64,000 nt of DNA from Bacteroidota bacterium (GCA_018266775.1 JAFDZS010000001.1:62001-126000); one strand, 5' to 3'. Positions 26,280-35,556 are shown, counted from the stretch's first letter. The notes: generated by a model not told the origin, from the sequence alone. Program-made: numbers and translations.

Positions 26280-26339
26280 TTGGTTAATAGCATTGGGGGT
26301 TTTCCGTTGGTATAATTGTTAAAAAGATAATGTGCCTTT

Positions 26340-27488
26340 TTATTCCATTATTTCAAATAATAACACTTGTGCTTTTTCCAGCATGGCAAAATTATTATCT
26401 GCAATAAACACCAGTGTTTTATGTCCGTTGGGTAAGCGTGGGCCTAAAGTAACGCCTTCAATGTTATCAATATAAATGCCAAGATCGTCCATATTAATCA
26501 GCAATTTTTTTTCTGCCGGGGTAAAATTATGATTTGTTTTAAGCGAAGGAATGTCTTTAATGTTGGTTGCTTTGCTTAAATCGGTTTCAAAAACCCTGAT
26601 GGTACAGGCCAGCTTACCGGTGGAAAACGATCTTTCAATAACCAGGAATTTATCTTTGCCAATATTTAAAATATCCGGCACACCGTTTATTTTAAATGCG
26701 TTGGCCGGTATAGCGGGGTGCGCCACCGGTTCCAGCTTATAGGCAAACTGCGCCGTATTTGTTCCTGTTGCAGCATTAAATTTTAGTATACGTATGTACG
26801 TGAGTGTGTCTGTTACATCTGCACGGGGGCCATCTTCATACAAAGGTTCTTCAACATTTACATACAGCGATTGATAATTATCTGCAAAACTCATTCCCTC
26901 CAGCACACCATTTTGCCGCGGGCCTTTTTCTGTGGCATGCATTACCAGGTTATCCGGCAATGCAAAGGCCTTTTTAAAACTGCCGTTGGTGGCTATTTTA
27001 ATTACAGAGGGGTTTTCCAGCACAGTATCTTTTTCCTTCACAATTCTTTCTCCTTCACTGCTCCACACCAGGTTTTTTGCAACGGGGTTATAGCGTATGG
27101 CTTCGGGGTCGGGTGTATGAAACCTGTCCTGTTTTTTTCCCGGATAAACTGTTTGATCCGGTTGTTTCATAAACTGTACATCCAAAAAATGTACACTGTC
27201 AATTCCCTTGGATGTAATAATTATTTTGGCTGTATAAAAACGTGCCGGGTTAATCTCGCTTCTGTCGTCGCTGATGAGATAATATACATTTTGTTTGGCA
27301 TCATAATCAATGCCCGACAATCCACCCACTGTGGTATTTTTAAATTTCAGGTTGTAAGGAATATCATATTCACCCAGGAATTTTATTGATTTAATATTGG
27401 CTGCCGGCTGACTGATTTTTTTTTGAGCCTGCACAAAAGAACACAGTGTGAAAAATGAGATGAACAAAAAGGCTGCAAATCTTGACAT
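26340..27488 (-). CDS. Secreted esterase-like phytase-family protein
   Basis: 382-aa exported protein (signal peptide 1-21, ending VQA) of the PF13449 'esterase-like activity of phytase' beta-propeller group. Family-type segments are GGLSGIDYD (about 53-61), HTPDPEAIRYNP (about 123-134), NGVLEGMSFADNY (about 197-209) and DNIEGVTLGPRLPNG (about 343-357). The family is annotated from plant and bacterial proteins with esterase or phytase activity; the true substrate is unproven. The neighbouring secreted nuclease suggests a phosphate-scavenging context (inference). Divergent from the SixA-type gene with overlapping 5' regions. Confidence 0.85.
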   Translation of the reverse strand: MSRFAAFLFISFFTLCSFVQAQKKISQPAANIKSIKFLGEYDIPYNLKFKNTTVGGLSGIDYDAKQNVYYLISDDRSEINPARFYTAKIIITSKGIDSVHFLDVQFMKQPDQTVYPGKKQDRFHTPDPEAIRYNPVAKNLVWSSEGERIVKEKDTVLENPSVIKIATNGSFKKAFALPDNLVMHATEKGPRQNGVLEGMSFADNYQSLYVNVEEPLYEDGPRADVTDTLTYIRILKFNAATGTNTAQFAYKLEPVAHPAIPANAFKINGVPDILNIGKDKFLVIERSFSTGKLACTIRVFETDLSKATNIKDIPSLKTNHNFTPAEKKLLINMDDLGIYIDNIEGVTLGPRLPNGHKTLVFIADNNFAMLEKAQVLLFEIME

Positions 27489-27530
27489 GGGCTGTTCTGT
27501 TTTATTTACAAATTTGGCAAAAGAACCAAA

Positions 27531-27538
27531 TAGTTTTG
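27531..27538 (+). promoter_or_regulatory. -7 promoter element (TAGTTTTG) of the SixA-like gene
   Basis: Exact TAnnTTTG 36 bp upstream of ATG 27575. It lies downstream of the longest frame's start (27482), so that start cannot be used from this promoter. Confidence 0.45.
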
Positions 27539-27574
27539 TTAAATACCCGGTTATCTGAAAAAAATTTTATTTTT

Positions 27575-28081
27575 ATGCAAACACAACAGGTGAAAACACT
27601 CCTTATCATTCGTCACGCCAAGAGCGACCAAAGCTTCTGGGGTAACGATTTTGAACGCCCCCTGAATGATCGCGGTAAACGCGATGCTCCTGAAATGGCC
27701 AAACGGGTGATGGTGAGAAATATTAACCCGGATGTTTTGGTGAGCAGCCCCGCATTACGGGCTAAAAAAACGGCAATGCTTTTTGCAGAAGCCATGAAGA
27801 AAGATCCTGAAGCTATTGTTTATATCAGTTCGCTGTATCATGCGCCCAGCCGGGAGTTTTATGAAGTCATCAAATTATTAAACAACGCACATCATACCGT
27901 TGCCCTTTTTTCGCATAACCCCGGTATTACTTATTTTGTAAACGAACTGGTGAACGACGTTACTATTGATGATATGCCCACCTGTGGCATTTTTGCCATT
28001 GGTGTACATGCTAATTCCTGGAAGGATTTTGCAAAGGCAAAGAAGGATTTTCTTTTTTTTGATTACCCTAAGAATTATTAA
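27575..28081 (+). CDS. SixA-like histidine phosphatase
   Basis: 168-aa phosphohistidine phosphatase of the histidine-phosphatase (phosphoglycerate mutase-like) superfamily. The RHG-type motif is RHAKSD at about 14-19, with the catalytic His next to the Arg; a second His lies in FSHNPGI (about 112). SixA in E. coli dephosphorylates HPt domains or NPr; the target here is unknown. Start ATG 27575 (MQTQQVKTLLIIRHAK) is chosen because the preceding 31 codons are not homologous and start within the divergent gene. It overlaps the convergent GNAT gene by 4 bp at the stop codons. Confidence 0.9.
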   Translation: MQTQQVKTLLIIRHAKSDQSFWGNDFERPLNDRGKRDAPEMAKRVMVRNINPDVLVSSPALRAKKTAMLFAEAMKKDPEAIVYISSLYHAPSREFYEVIKLLNNAHHTVALFSHNPGITYFVNELVNDVTIDDMPTCGIFAIGVHANSWKDFAKAKKDFLFFDYPKNY

Positions 28082-28545
28082 CTGCTTAACTTTTTCTCAA
28101 AATATACAGCGGTGGATTGTGGGTTAAAATAGTAAGGTGGTGTTTCAATAAAGCCATATTTTTTGTAAAGCGCAATTGCCGGTGCCATGTTGTTTAACGT
28201 ATCCAGTTTTATTGCAGTGTAATTACATTGTACTGCCAGTTCAATGGCTTTTTCAAGTAATAATTTTCCAATTCCCTTGTGCTGGTGCTGGGGTTGTACA
28301 TACATGCGTTTCAGTTCTGCAATACCGGGTTCGTTTTTCCGTACCGCCACACAGGCAATATATGTATCGATTTCTTTGCACAACAATATTCCCCCATCTT
28401 CAGCATTGTACATTTTTTTAAGATTAGCCAGTTCTTCATCAAAGTGCTGAAAACTGAGGTCTATATTTAACCAGGCGGCGTACTCTTTAAAAAGTTGTAT
28501 TGCCGCCGCATATTCCGCTGCTGTTTTTGCCAATATCACTTCCAT
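28078..28545 (-). CDS. GNAT-family N-acetyltransferase
   Basis: 155-aa GNAT fold. The acetyl-CoA pyrophosphate loop is QHQHKGIGKLLLEKA (the Q/RxxGxG/A motif) at about 88-102, preceded by the beta4 strand IAELKRMYVQPQ and followed by NNMAPAIALYKKYGFIE. The acceptor substrate cannot be told. Convergent with and overlapping the SixA-like gene at its 3' end. It has its own -7 element upstream, placed inside the end of the ceramidase-like gene region. Confidence 0.92.
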   Translation of the reverse strand: MEVILAKTAAEYAAAIQLFKEYAAWLNIDLSFQHFDEELANLKKMYNAEDGGILLCKEIDTYIACVAVRKNEPGIAELKRMYVQPQHQHKGIGKLLLEKAIELAVQCNYTAIKLDTLNNMAPAIALYKKYGFIETPPYYFNPQSTAVYFEKKLSS

Positions 28546-28566
28546 TTCCTTTATTTTTTTCTATCC

Positions 28567-28574
28567 CAAAATTA
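28567..28574 (-). promoter_or_regulatory. -7 promoter element (TAATTTTG) of the GNAT gene
   Basis: Exact TAnnTTTG on the minus strand, 21 bp before ATG 28545. It overlaps the stop codon of the upstream ceramidase-like gene. Confidence 0.45.
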
Positions 28575-29360
28575 AATAGCATCATCAGCTTCAATTGTGT
28601 TCAGGCGGCGTTTTTCCAGGTAAGCAATGAAAACAAATATGCCTGCGGCTGAAATTAAATGCTTTAAAGTATGCCCTGAAGTAATGCCGGCTGTTGTATT
28701 GAATATACCCGTATCGTACTTTTCAGTAATCTTCGCTGCAACATAAGCCAGCAACAAACACCAATATCCCCATTGGCTGTTATATACAGATCTTGCGAAG
28801 ATGAGCATTACCAATAACAGAATGGTGGGTAGAAACTGTACCAATGCATACCACCGTAAATCACCGGCGCCGTGCAATAAACCATTATACCAGTATATAA
28901 TGGAAAATGCACCCGCTAACAGTAACGGTATCAAACTGATTTTACCCCATGCTATAGTGACACATTCTGCCAGGGTAAAACTTAATAACGACATAAAAGC
29001 AAATGTCATGGGCAGTCGGTCCCAAACCAGCGTAAAATTATCCGGCCGCCAATGATAGTAAGCAGAGCCTGCTGCAACAAATACAAGCGAGAAAAAGAAT
29101 ATATAATATGCGGCTTTTACCTGTGGTATAACCTGTAGTTTGTTTTGAAAAAGAAGCAATAATCCAAAAATACCTGCCATAAAATAGGCCAGGTTGGATA
29201 CTACATTGGCAAAGTTATGAATACCGATAATACTGCGTTGATCAGCAAAATTGTGAAAAGACAGGTTTTGTTCTATGGGAGGAAATAAAAATAGTGCAAG
29301 CGTTGCCGATACTGCAATGGATATCAATACCAGTACCAGTCCTTTTTTCGATAATATCAT
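28572..29360 (-). CDS. Ceramidase-like membrane protein (CREST superfamily)
   Basis: 262-aa integral membrane protein with about seven helices. Conserved hydrolase elements of the alkaline ceramidase/CREST group are visible: HNFANVVSNLAYF (about 48-60), SAYYHWRPDNFTLVWDRLPM (about 97-116) with His and Asp that would bind zinc, and SGHTLKHLISA near the C-terminus (about 228-238) with two more His. It probably cleaves an amide bond of a membrane lipid; Bacteroidota make sphingolipids, so a ceramide substrate is possible but not shown. ATG start, with its own -7 element. Confidence 0.85.
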   Translation of the reverse strand: MILSKKGLVLVLISIAVSATLALFLFPPIEQNLSFHNFADQRSIIGIHNFANVVSNLAYFMAGIFGLLLLFQNKLQVIPQVKAAYYIFFFSLVFVAAGSAYYHWRPDNFTLVWDRLPMTFAFMSLLSFTLAECVTIAWGKISLIPLLLAGAFSIIYWYNGLLHGAGDLRWYALVQFLPTILLLVMLIFARSVYNSQWGYWCLLLAYVAAKITEKYDTGIFNTTAGITSGHTLKHLISAAGIFVFIAYLEKRRLNTIEADDAI

Positions 29361-29379
29361 GCCGAAATCAAAATTTTGG

Positions 29380-29387
29380 CAAACCTA
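29380..29387 (-). promoter_or_regulatory. -7 promoter element (TAGGTTTG) of the ceramidase-like gene
   Basis: Exact TAnnTTTG on the minus strand, 19 bp before ATG 29360; identical in sequence to the element upstream of the efflux block. Confidence 0.55.
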
Positions 29388-29452
29388 TAGAAACTGTTTT
29401 GGATTCATTTTGATGAATGTCAAAAAATAACTGAACCGTAATGTTTGGTTTA

Positions 29453-30364
29453 TTATTTAAGCCGGCGGTTGGCAAGGTATACCCCGGAAAATATTAACAC
29501 TGCTGCTGAAATTTTATACCACTGCAATGGTTCGTGCAAAAAAATCATGGCGATGGCGGTGGCAAAAAATGGTTGTGTATAGATATAAAAACCTGCCGCC
29601 GAAGCGCCTAATATTTTTATTCCGTACACATTAAACAGATACGCAAGAAATGTTCCTGAAATGGCCACCAGCGCCATACAGGTAAAATCTACGGTATTAA
29701 AATCATTCCACCTGATTGCAGTAAATTCAGTATAGCCGAATGGCAAAATCATTACCAGGCCGATGGTGAATATCCACCGCATGATCAAAACGGGATTATA
29801 CTGTTGCATGAGTGGCTTTACCAATACAAAATATATGGTGTATGATATTGCGTTGATGATGATGAGCAGGTCGCCCCATAACGCTGTTGAACCTTCCGGG
29901 CTATTGTCTTTTTTACCAATGAGCACTAATGCGCCGGAAATACCCAGCAGCAAGCCTGCAATTTTAAACCAACCCAATTTTTCTTTTAACACCAGCGATG
30001 CACTCAGCACTATTAAAATGGGGGTGGTAAGCATCAGCAATGATGCATGAATAGGGTAGGTGAGTGACAAGCCCTTTAAAAATAATAATTGGTTGATGGC
30101 TATACCAGTTAATGCACACCAGGCAAAACGCATCCAGTCTTTCTTTTCTATGGTGTTATTTTGTACCGGCTCCCGTGTGATTTTTCCAAAAGCAAACAAC
30201 AACCAGAATAATAATACTGTTACCCCAACCCGAACAACGTTTATACCAAATGGTTTTGCCAGTTGCTGGCTGGTAAGATGTTTTGCTGCACTGAGGTTAA
30301 TAGCAAAGAAAAGATTGGTAAACAGCAGTGCCAGGTGCGCCTTTGTTTTGGTGGTTACTGACAT
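29453..30364 (-). CDS. EamA-family (DMT) transporter
   Basis: 303-aa permease with ten predicted helices arranged as two EamA repeats (about 8-140 and 155-300). The first repeat ends in LMLTTPILIVLSASLVLKEK and the second in FYIYTQPFFATAIAMIFLHE, the usual DMT signature. Probably exports an amino acid or metabolite (RhaT/RarD-like group). A -7 element lies only 10 bp upstream of ATG 30364, so the mRNA leader should be very short. Single gene, not in an operon with its neighbours. Confidence 0.92.
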   Translation of the reverse strand: MSVTTKTKAHLALLFTNLFFAINLSAAKHLTSQQLAKPFGINVVRVGVTVLLFWLLFAFGKITREPVQNNTIEKKDWMRFAWCALTGIAINQLLFLKGLSLTYPIHASLLMLTTPILIVLSASLVLKEKLGWFKIAGLLLGISGALVLIGKKDNSPEGSTALWGDLLIIINAISYTIYFVLVKPLMQQYNPVLIMRWIFTIGLVMILPFGYTEFTAIRWNDFNTVDFTCMALVAISGTFLAYLFNVYGIKILGASAAGFYIYTQPFFATAIAMIFLHEPLQWYKISAAVLIFSGVYLANRRLK

Positions 30365-30374
30365 ATTGATGTGC

Positions 30375-30382
30375 CAAAGGTA
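30375..30382 (-). promoter_or_regulatory. -7 promoter element (TACCTTTG) of the EamA gene
   Basis: Exact TAnnTTTG on the minus strand, 10 bp before the ATG; predicted leader about 5-7 nt. Confidence 0.55.
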
Positions 30383-30513
30383 GGGTTATAACACCTGATT
30401 TAAATTGTTTGCCCGTACATTCACCTGCGTTTCGATTGCACATTGTTGTTCATAAATTGGCGATATTATATTGCATTGATATTTTCTATGCTATCACTCC
30501 ATTAAAAATAAAA

Positions 30514-30545
30514 AAGGCCATCATGAATATTTTCATAATGACCTT
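30514..30545 (-). terminator. Terminator of recA
   Basis: Imperfect stem AAGGCCATCATGAA / TTCATAATGACCTT (two wobbles) lying 34 bp past the recA stop. On the minus strand it is followed by TTTTTATTTTTAATGG. Confidence 0.8.
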
Positions 30546-30578
30546 ATTACTTACTAACCCAATAAGTGAAAAGGCAAA

Positions 30579-31601
30579 TTAAACGGCCTGCATTTCTTTT
30601 ACTTTATCTCTTATTTTGTTTTCTATTTCTGTTGCCAGTTCAGGGTTATCAATCATCAGTTGTTTTACTGATTCTCTTCCCTGGCCCAATTTATCGTTGT
30701 TATAACTGAACCAGCTTCCGCTTTTTTGTACAATACCCAGTTCCACACCCATATCAATAATTTCGCCCGCTTTTGAAATCCCTTCTCCGTAAATAATATC
30801 AAATTCTGCCTGGCGGAACGGTGGAGCTACTTTGTTTTTCACCACTTTTACTTTTACGTGGTTACCTACTGCTTCTTCGCCATCTTTAATTTGCGTCATG
30901 CGGCGTATATCAAGGCGAACGGATGCATAGAATTTTAAGGCATTACCACCGGTTGTAGTTTCAGGGTTACCAAACATGATTCCTATTTTTTCTCTCAGCT
31001 GGTTGATAAAAATGCAGCAGCAATTGGTTTTACTTATAGTGGCGGTCAATTTTCTTAATGCCTGGCTCATTAACCTGGCCTGTAAACCCATTTTACTGTC
31101 GCCCATTTCTCCTTCCAGTTCACTTTTAGGAACCAGTGCTGCTACTGAATCTATTACCACCACATCCAATGCGCCTGAAAGAATCAGGCGGTCGGCAATC
31201 TCCAACGCCTGTTCTCCATAATCTGGTTGTGATATTAATAAGTTATCTATATCCACACCCAGTTTTCTTGCATATACACTGTCGAATGCATGTTCAGCAT
31301 CTATAATAGCACACATGCCGCCTTTTTTCTGCGCTTCTGCTATTACGTGAGTAGCCAGTGTGGTTTTACCACTGCTTTCCGGTCCGTAAATTTCAATCAC
31401 CCTTCCTTTGGGTAAACCACCAATGCCTAATGCCACATCCAACCCGATAGAACCTGTGGAAATTACATCAATTTCCAGGTTGTTCTTTTCGTTCATCATC
31501 ATTACCGAGCCTTTACCGAAATCTTTATCAATCTTATCAATCGTTAATTTCAGTGCCTTAAATTTTTCTGATTTTTCCAATTTGTCTGCTGTGGTGCTCA
31601 T
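30579..31601 (-). CDS. recA: RecA recombinase
   Basis: Strand-exchange ATPase for homologous recombination and repair, 340 aa from this start. Walker A is GPESSGKT at 73-80; Walker B region is [20 protein letters not shown]; the L2/Gln switch segment is [27 protein letters not shown] (cited by its start, [10 protein letters not shown]). ATG 31601 ([10 protein letters not shown]) is chosen over the TTG/GTG-type extension 60 bp upstream because RecA homology begins there. It has a -7 element at 31659-31666 and a terminator downstream, so it is a single-gene unit. I see no LexA-like palindrome in the promoter region. Confidence 0.98.
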   Translation of the reverse strand: MSTTADKLEKSEKFKALKLTIDKIDKDFGKGSVMMMNEKNNLEIDVISTGSIGLDVALGIGGLPKGRVIEIYGPESSGKTTLATHVIAEAQKKGGMCAIIDAEHAFDSVYARKLGVDIDNLLISQPDYGEQALEIADRLILSGALDVVVIDSVAALVPKSELEGEMGDSKMGLQARLMSQALRKLTATISKTNCCCIFINQLREKIGIMFGNPETTTGGNALKFYASVRLDIRRMTQIKDGEEAVGNHVKVKVVKNKVAPPFRQAEFDIIYGEGISKAGEIIDMGVELGIVQKSGSWFSYNNDKLGQGRESVKQLMIDNPELATEIENKIRDKVKEMQAV

Positions 31602-31658
31602 GTGTTTTGTTTTATAAGTGATGTATCTGGTTTTACGCTGTAAATGTAATTGCAGCAC

Positions 31659-31666
31659 CAAAGATA
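31659..31666 (-). promoter_or_regulatory. -7 promoter element (TATCTTTG) of recA
   Basis: Exact TAnnTTTG on the minus strand, 57 bp upstream of ATG 31601. A TTG lies 15 bp further upstream, slightly closer than the usual -33 spacing. Confidence 0.55.
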
Positions 31667-31776
31667 ATTGTTTTATTTTATCAACACTAATTATTTTAGC
31701 ATTTTTTTGATAATTTTTTTAGCCGGTATTTTTTGCCCGTTTATAAGCAGGCAAACGCCCCCGGCATAAAACGAAA

Positions 31777-31804
31777 AACCCATCCCGGGGAACCGGGACG
31801 GGTT
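31777..31804 (-). terminator. Orphan intrinsic terminator facing recA
   Basis: Stem AACCCATCCCGG / CCGGGACGGGTT with one mismatch and a four-base loop. On the minus strand it is followed by TTTTTCGTTTT. No coding gene on that strand lies upstream of it before the plus-strand peroxidase gene, so what it terminates is unexplained. Confidence 0.75.
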
Positions 31805-32163
31805 GTGTTCAAGCATGAGAAAAATCTACTAATGTAATTTCTCGAGTTTTCAGGTTAGGCTTAAATACGGGCCTTCGCAAAATGTATATTTAGTTTGTAA
31901 AGGGTCAAGTTTGTTTCAAGCTGGTACAAAGAGAATTTAGTTTAGGGAACAAAACAATACCACAAAGTGGTAATTTTTTGTGCGGGAACTACGCATTTTT
32001 GTATTGATATGGTATTTACTTTTAATAAAGTCGGCTCATATTTGATAATTCTCTAATGATGACAGGTTGATTTTGACCGCAGACTTTGGGACAAAACAGC
32101 GTCTTAACCGGACGGGATGTAATTATCCTGCATCTTTTACCCACCAACTTAAAACCCTGATGT

Positions 32164-33258
32164 ATGCAATTCAGAAGAACAATTTTAGTGGTATCGCTTT
32201 TTACAGCTTTGTTACTTTTTCAGCAATGTTCTAAAAAAGATACCACAGCTGCCACAACAACTACTACCGGTACCGTGGTAACTTCTCCCAATTTACCTGC
32301 CACAGCGTTTAATTATATTGCTGTTGTACCGGCATATATTCAACCGGTATTAAACCAAAATGATAATACCCCGGCTGATAATGCCATTACCAACGATGGT
32401 GCAACATTAGGAAGGGTTTTGTTTTATGATAAAAACCTGTCTCAAAATAAAACCATCAGTTGCGCCAGTTGCCATAAACAGGAATATTCTTTCAGTGATA
32501 CTGGTGCTCTCAGCAAGGGTTTTGCGGGTACGTTTACTGCAAGGCATTCTATGGCAGTATTAAATCTTCGTTTTTATAAATCTGGTAAAATGTTTTGGGA
32601 CGAAAGGGCCAGCAGCGTGGAAAAGCAGGCCCTGGTGCCTATACAAAGCTCTGTTGAAATGGGGCTTACTTTATCTGAACTGGAAACAAGGGTGAAAGCG
32701 TTGAGTTATTATCCGCCTCTTTTTCAAAAAGCTTTTGGCAGTACGGCTATCGACTCTGTAAAAATTGCAAAAGCAATTGCTCAATTTGAACGGGCTATTG
32801 TCAGCTATAATTCCAAATACGACCAGGTGAAACAGGGTTTTGCTGCATTTACGCCTGATGAAGCTGCAGGGGAACAACTTTTTCTAACTCCGCCTGCGGG
32901 TACGGCTCCCGGTGGTGGCCCGTTGCCTTCCTGTGCCACCTGCCATACACCGCCAATGTTTATGAATTCAGCTGCCCCGCCATTTGGCCTTGCCGATGCA
33001 AATGATCATGGCATCAATAATGAAAACCGATTTAAAGACGGTACGTTACGCAATATATTCGGCAGGGGTAAACTGTTTCACAACGGTTCTGTTACCAGTT
33101 TACAGGCAATGCTGGCCGGCGGCCCTCCGGGTGCGCCTACGAATGTTCCGGCACACTCTGTTGCTCCGCAGGATGTGCCCAAACTATTGGCTTTTATGCA
33201 AACACTTACAGACAATACTATAACAGCGGATATTAAGTTTTCCGATCCGTTCAAATAA
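32164..33258 (+). CDS. Di-heme cytochrome c peroxidase (lipoprotein)
   Basis: 364-aa BCCP/MauG-family protein. Lipobox-like signal LLLFQQC puts lipid on Cys22; a Thr-rich spacer follows. Heme-binding motifs are CASCH at 100-104 and CATCH at 257-261. The stretch FWDERASSVEKQALVPIQ at about 144-161 is the family's conserved link between the two heme domains. It reduces hydrogen peroxide, or oxidises another partner, in the periplasm. A long upstream region (about 360 bp to the orphan terminator) may hold its regulation. ATG start at the signal peptide. Ends at a terminator shared with the convergent M19 gene. Confidence 0.93.
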   Translation: MQFRRTILVVSLFTALLLFQQCSKKDTTAATTTTTGTVVTSPNLPATAFNYIAVVPAYIQPVLNQNDNTPADNAITNDGATLGRVLFYDKNLSQNKTISCASCHKQEYSFSDTGALSKGFAGTFTARHSMAVLNLRFYKSGKMFWDERASSVEKQALVPIQSSVEMGLTLSELETRVKALSYYPPLFQKAFGSTAIDSVKIAKAIAQFERAIVSYNSKYDQVKQGFAAFTPDEAAGEQLFLTPPAGTAPGGGPLPSCATCHTPPMFMNSAAPPFGLADANDHGINNENRFKDGTLRNIFGRGKLFHNGSVTSLQAMLAGGPPGAPTNVPAHSVAPQDVPKLLAFMQTLTDNTITADIKFSDPFK

Positions 33259-33286
33259 TAATACAACCAGCACAGCTAATAAAATT

Positions 33287-33323
33287 GGAATATAACAGTG
33301 TTTTGTACACGCTGTTATATTCC
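33287..33323. terminator. Shared terminator between convergent genes
   Basis: 12-bp perfect stem GGAATATAACAG / CTGTTATATTCC followed by TTTTTTA on the plus strand. It lies between the peroxidase and M19 genes. Confidence 0.85.
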
Positions 33324-33343
33324 TTTTTTATTTCAGGCACCCA

Positions 33344-34897
33344 TCAGCCTTTCATTGCTGTAATCCTTCCCATGATAAAATTCTTGCCATTATTATAAAA
33401 CAAGTCTTCTAAAAACTGGTTCACATCAATGGTGGTGATGCCTGTTTTAATAAAGAGGTCAATCAACCCATCCTTCATATCTTCTTTCAGTTGTTGTAAA
33501 CCGTCGGTTGTTTTACAGCAGTCGATGGCATTGATCAGCCCGTCAAAATCAGTTCCTATACAAACCTGTTTTGCAGCTTTATTTACATCCAGCACATCGC
33601 TGGTATGGGCCACCCATAAAATATGAATGATATTATTGATCAGAAAACGGCGGTGCATGGTTGAAATCAAAGAATCATCCAGATCGGCAAAATCTTCTGC
33701 TGCCCATACCTTATCATCATCGGGCCGCGGAGGTATAGTGGCGGGATCCGGAGGGCCAAAAAAGAACGCCGCTTCCATATCGCTGATATATTCCACATCA
33801 TGCGGCACAGTTACATCTTTCAATACCATTTCATCGGCATAACCCAGTATGCGCTGGTCGAAAGAGAGACCAATGATGCCACCGGAAAGCAACACTGTTT
33901 TTATGTCTTCATCATACAGGTTAATGCTGCTGCAATTATGATAACATTCGGGATCGTGTTTACTTTTAGGTTTTAAATGATCAATTTCGTACACCTGTCC
34001 CCGGTGTATGGGTGAGTTGAGTAGATAGTTCACCCTGTCTGCAATAGAAATACCGGTTGTGCCGGCATGCGTGCATATCAGCGGTTGTACAAATGTTGCA
34101 TCGTCACCGGGGTCGCTTTTATACCGGGTGTACAGTTCCCAGCGTGATTTAAGGCTCATGTGTTTAATATCCACCAATATTTTTTTGGCAATCATCAGTT
34201 CAATAATTTCCCAGCCCCATTTGGTAATACCAATTTGTGTGGGATAAAAATAGGCCGGGTTTAAAAACTGTATGCCATGCGCATGATTGCAGAAGGGGTT
34301 CTGCTGCATGTGGCAAACATTGATGGCCACAACAGTATGTTCATCAGTAAATGCAGTAAAGTTGCCGAGAAATTTTTCTTTGGCATCCGGCGCATGTGGG
34401 TCATCAAAAAAACAATGCAGTCCTTCTACTATTATTGCGCCATATACAGTGTTGTTATCTGCTTCATTATAGTCTGTGGTTTTGCTGACTACTTTAAATT
34501 GTGCATTGGCAATGGTGGGTACAGCTTCTTTCAACCAGCGCAACTCTTCATTGATCAGTTCAAAACTATGTACGCCGGAAGCAAGGTAAGCCAGTTGGTT
34601 TTTATCAATCAGGTTGATCTTCCCTTTGTTGACGATCTTTTTTTCGCTCAGGCCCTGACCAATCTTTTGTTCCGGTGCATGAAGAATAACCCCAATCAGC
34701 CGCACATTATTTTGCAATAATTGCGAAAGGTTGGATTGTGAGTTGAGGGTTTCGTTAAACAGTTTGTTGATGCGGAGTTTTACATCCCTGGCCAGTGCCA
34801 GCTTAGCATCAATAAAAACCCAGGGGGTGGGTTTTTCTGCCGGGTCTGAAAACTGAGGTTTCAACCCAGGATGGCAATGAAAGTCGAAGAATGGCAT
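33344..34897 (-). CDS. Membrane dipeptidase-like protein (M19 family)
   Basis: 517-aa amidohydrolase-fold protein. The metal-binding motif is FDFHCHPG at 3-10; later metal residues are probably in ICTHAGTTG and the HxHxD-type CIGTDFDGLI segment (about 460). It is longer than classical renal dipeptidase (about 400 aa), with extra segments such as the YADEMVLKDVTV region. No signal peptide is seen from ATG 34897; the longer frame start at 34930 adds a hydrophobic MSIFNIIKCIV stretch, so export is uncertain. It would hydrolyse dipeptides. 71 bp downstream of the ECF sigma gene on the same strand. Confidence 0.8.
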   Translation of the reverse strand: MPFFDFHCHPGLKPQFSDPAEKPTPWVFIDAKLALARDVKLRINKLFNETLNSQSNLSQLLQNNVRLIGVILHAPEQKIGQGLSEKKIVNKGKINLIDKNQLAYLASGVHSFELINEELRWLKEAVPTIANAQFKVVSKTTDYNEADNNTVYGAIIVEGLHCFFDDPHAPDAKEKFLGNFTAFTDEHTVVAINVCHMQQNPFCNHAHGIQFLNPAYFYPTQIGITKWGWEIIELMIAKKILVDIKHMSLKSRWELYTRYKSDPGDDATFVQPLICTHAGTTGISIADRVNYLLNSPIHRGQVYEIDHLKPKSKHDPECYHNCSSINLYDEDIKTVLLSGGIIGLSFDQRILGYADEMVLKDVTVPHDVEYISDMEAAFFFGPPDPATIPPRPDDDKVWAAEDFADLDDSLISTMHRRFLINNIIHILWVAHTSDVLDVNKAAKQVCIGTDFDGLINAIDCCKTTDGLQQLKEDMKDGLIDLFIKTGITTIDVNQFLEDLFYNNGKNFIMGRITAMKG

Positions 34898-34968
34898 AAC
34901 AATACATTTAATGATATTAAATATACTCATTATGCTTTAAAAAGAAAATGTGGTTTTCACTGGATTTA

Positions 34969-35556
34969 TCAGCGCAACACAATTTCTTTTTCGTTCATCA
35001 GTTTACGCAGGTTGTGCAGGCCAATTTTCATAGTGTCCAATGCGCCGGTAAGGCTGCATTTCATAATGCCGGCAATTTCTTTAAAACTTAATCCCGCATA
35101 ATGATTCAACGCCAGTACTTCCCGCTGTTCATCGGGCAGCATGGCAATCATACTTTTTATTTTGCCGTGGCTTTCATAAAAAGGAGTGTTGTTGGCAATT
35201 ACGGGTATTCCAAAATCAACAGCAGTATCCGTATTTTCTTTTTCCACTTTTTCATCCAGCACAATCGCCATTTTGGTTTTACGGGTGTGTTCAATACAAA
35301 GGCGGTGCGCCACCTGTATCGCCCATTGCAGAAAGTCGCCATTATCAGCGGTTTTGCCAATCATCATGTCGTTGATAATAGTAATGAATACATCGCGGAA
35401 AATTTCTTCTGCAATAAATTTGTCCTGCACCATAGTAAATATGGAAGTATAGATCCTGTCCTTATACAATTCAACAAGTGTGGCTAATGCTGCAGGGTTG
35501 CCGCTGAGGTAAAACTGGATGAGCTTTTCATCCGACATTTCGGAGTAGTTATTCAT
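34969..35556 (-). CDS. ECF-type RNA polymerase sigma factor
   Basis: 195-aa sigma factor. Region 2 runs from about 18-85 (YLSGNPAALATLVELYKDRI, then FLQWAIQVAHRLCIEHTRK) and region 4 from about 130-185 (LPDEQREVLALNHYAGLSFK followed by an HTH ending IMKCSLTGALDTM). The linker between regions is unusually long (about 85-125). Start ATG 35556 (MNNYSEMSDEK) is preferred to the upstream frame start. No FecR-type anti-sigma gene lies beside it; the divergent gene is a TonB-type outer-membrane protein, a likely target by analogy with FecI/FecA systems (inference). Confidence 0.9.
   Translation of the reverse strand: MNNYSEMSDEKLIQFYLSGNPAALATLVELYKDRIYTSIFTMVQDKFIAEEIFRDVFITIINDMMIGKTADNGDFLQWAIQVAHRLCIEHTRKTKMAIVLDEKVEKENTDTAVDFGIPVIANNTPFYESHGKIKSMIAMLPDEQREVLALNHYAGLSFKEIAGIMKCSLTGALDTMKIGLHNLRKLMNEKEIVLR

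Larger units (their letters stand above)
31602..32163. other. 560-bp gene-free stretch between recA and the peroxidase
   Basis: No long reading frame on either strand. It holds the recA -7 element (31659-31666), a GC-rich hairpin whose T-run faces minus (31777-31804), a hairpin GAGAAA...TTTCTC at about 31817-31843, and the palindrome TACCACAAAGTGGTA followed by ATTTTTTG (about 31955-31977). The last reads as a small terminator on the plus strand. Short frames exist (for example a 19-codon minus frame through the palindrome), but none has supporting features. Confidence 0.5.

Noticed and set aside
31955..32010. Sequence resembling a tmRNA tag (NYA-like codons in AACTACGCA)
   Set aside because: No tRNA-like acceptor with GGTTCRANTCC and CCA-proximal stem nearby.
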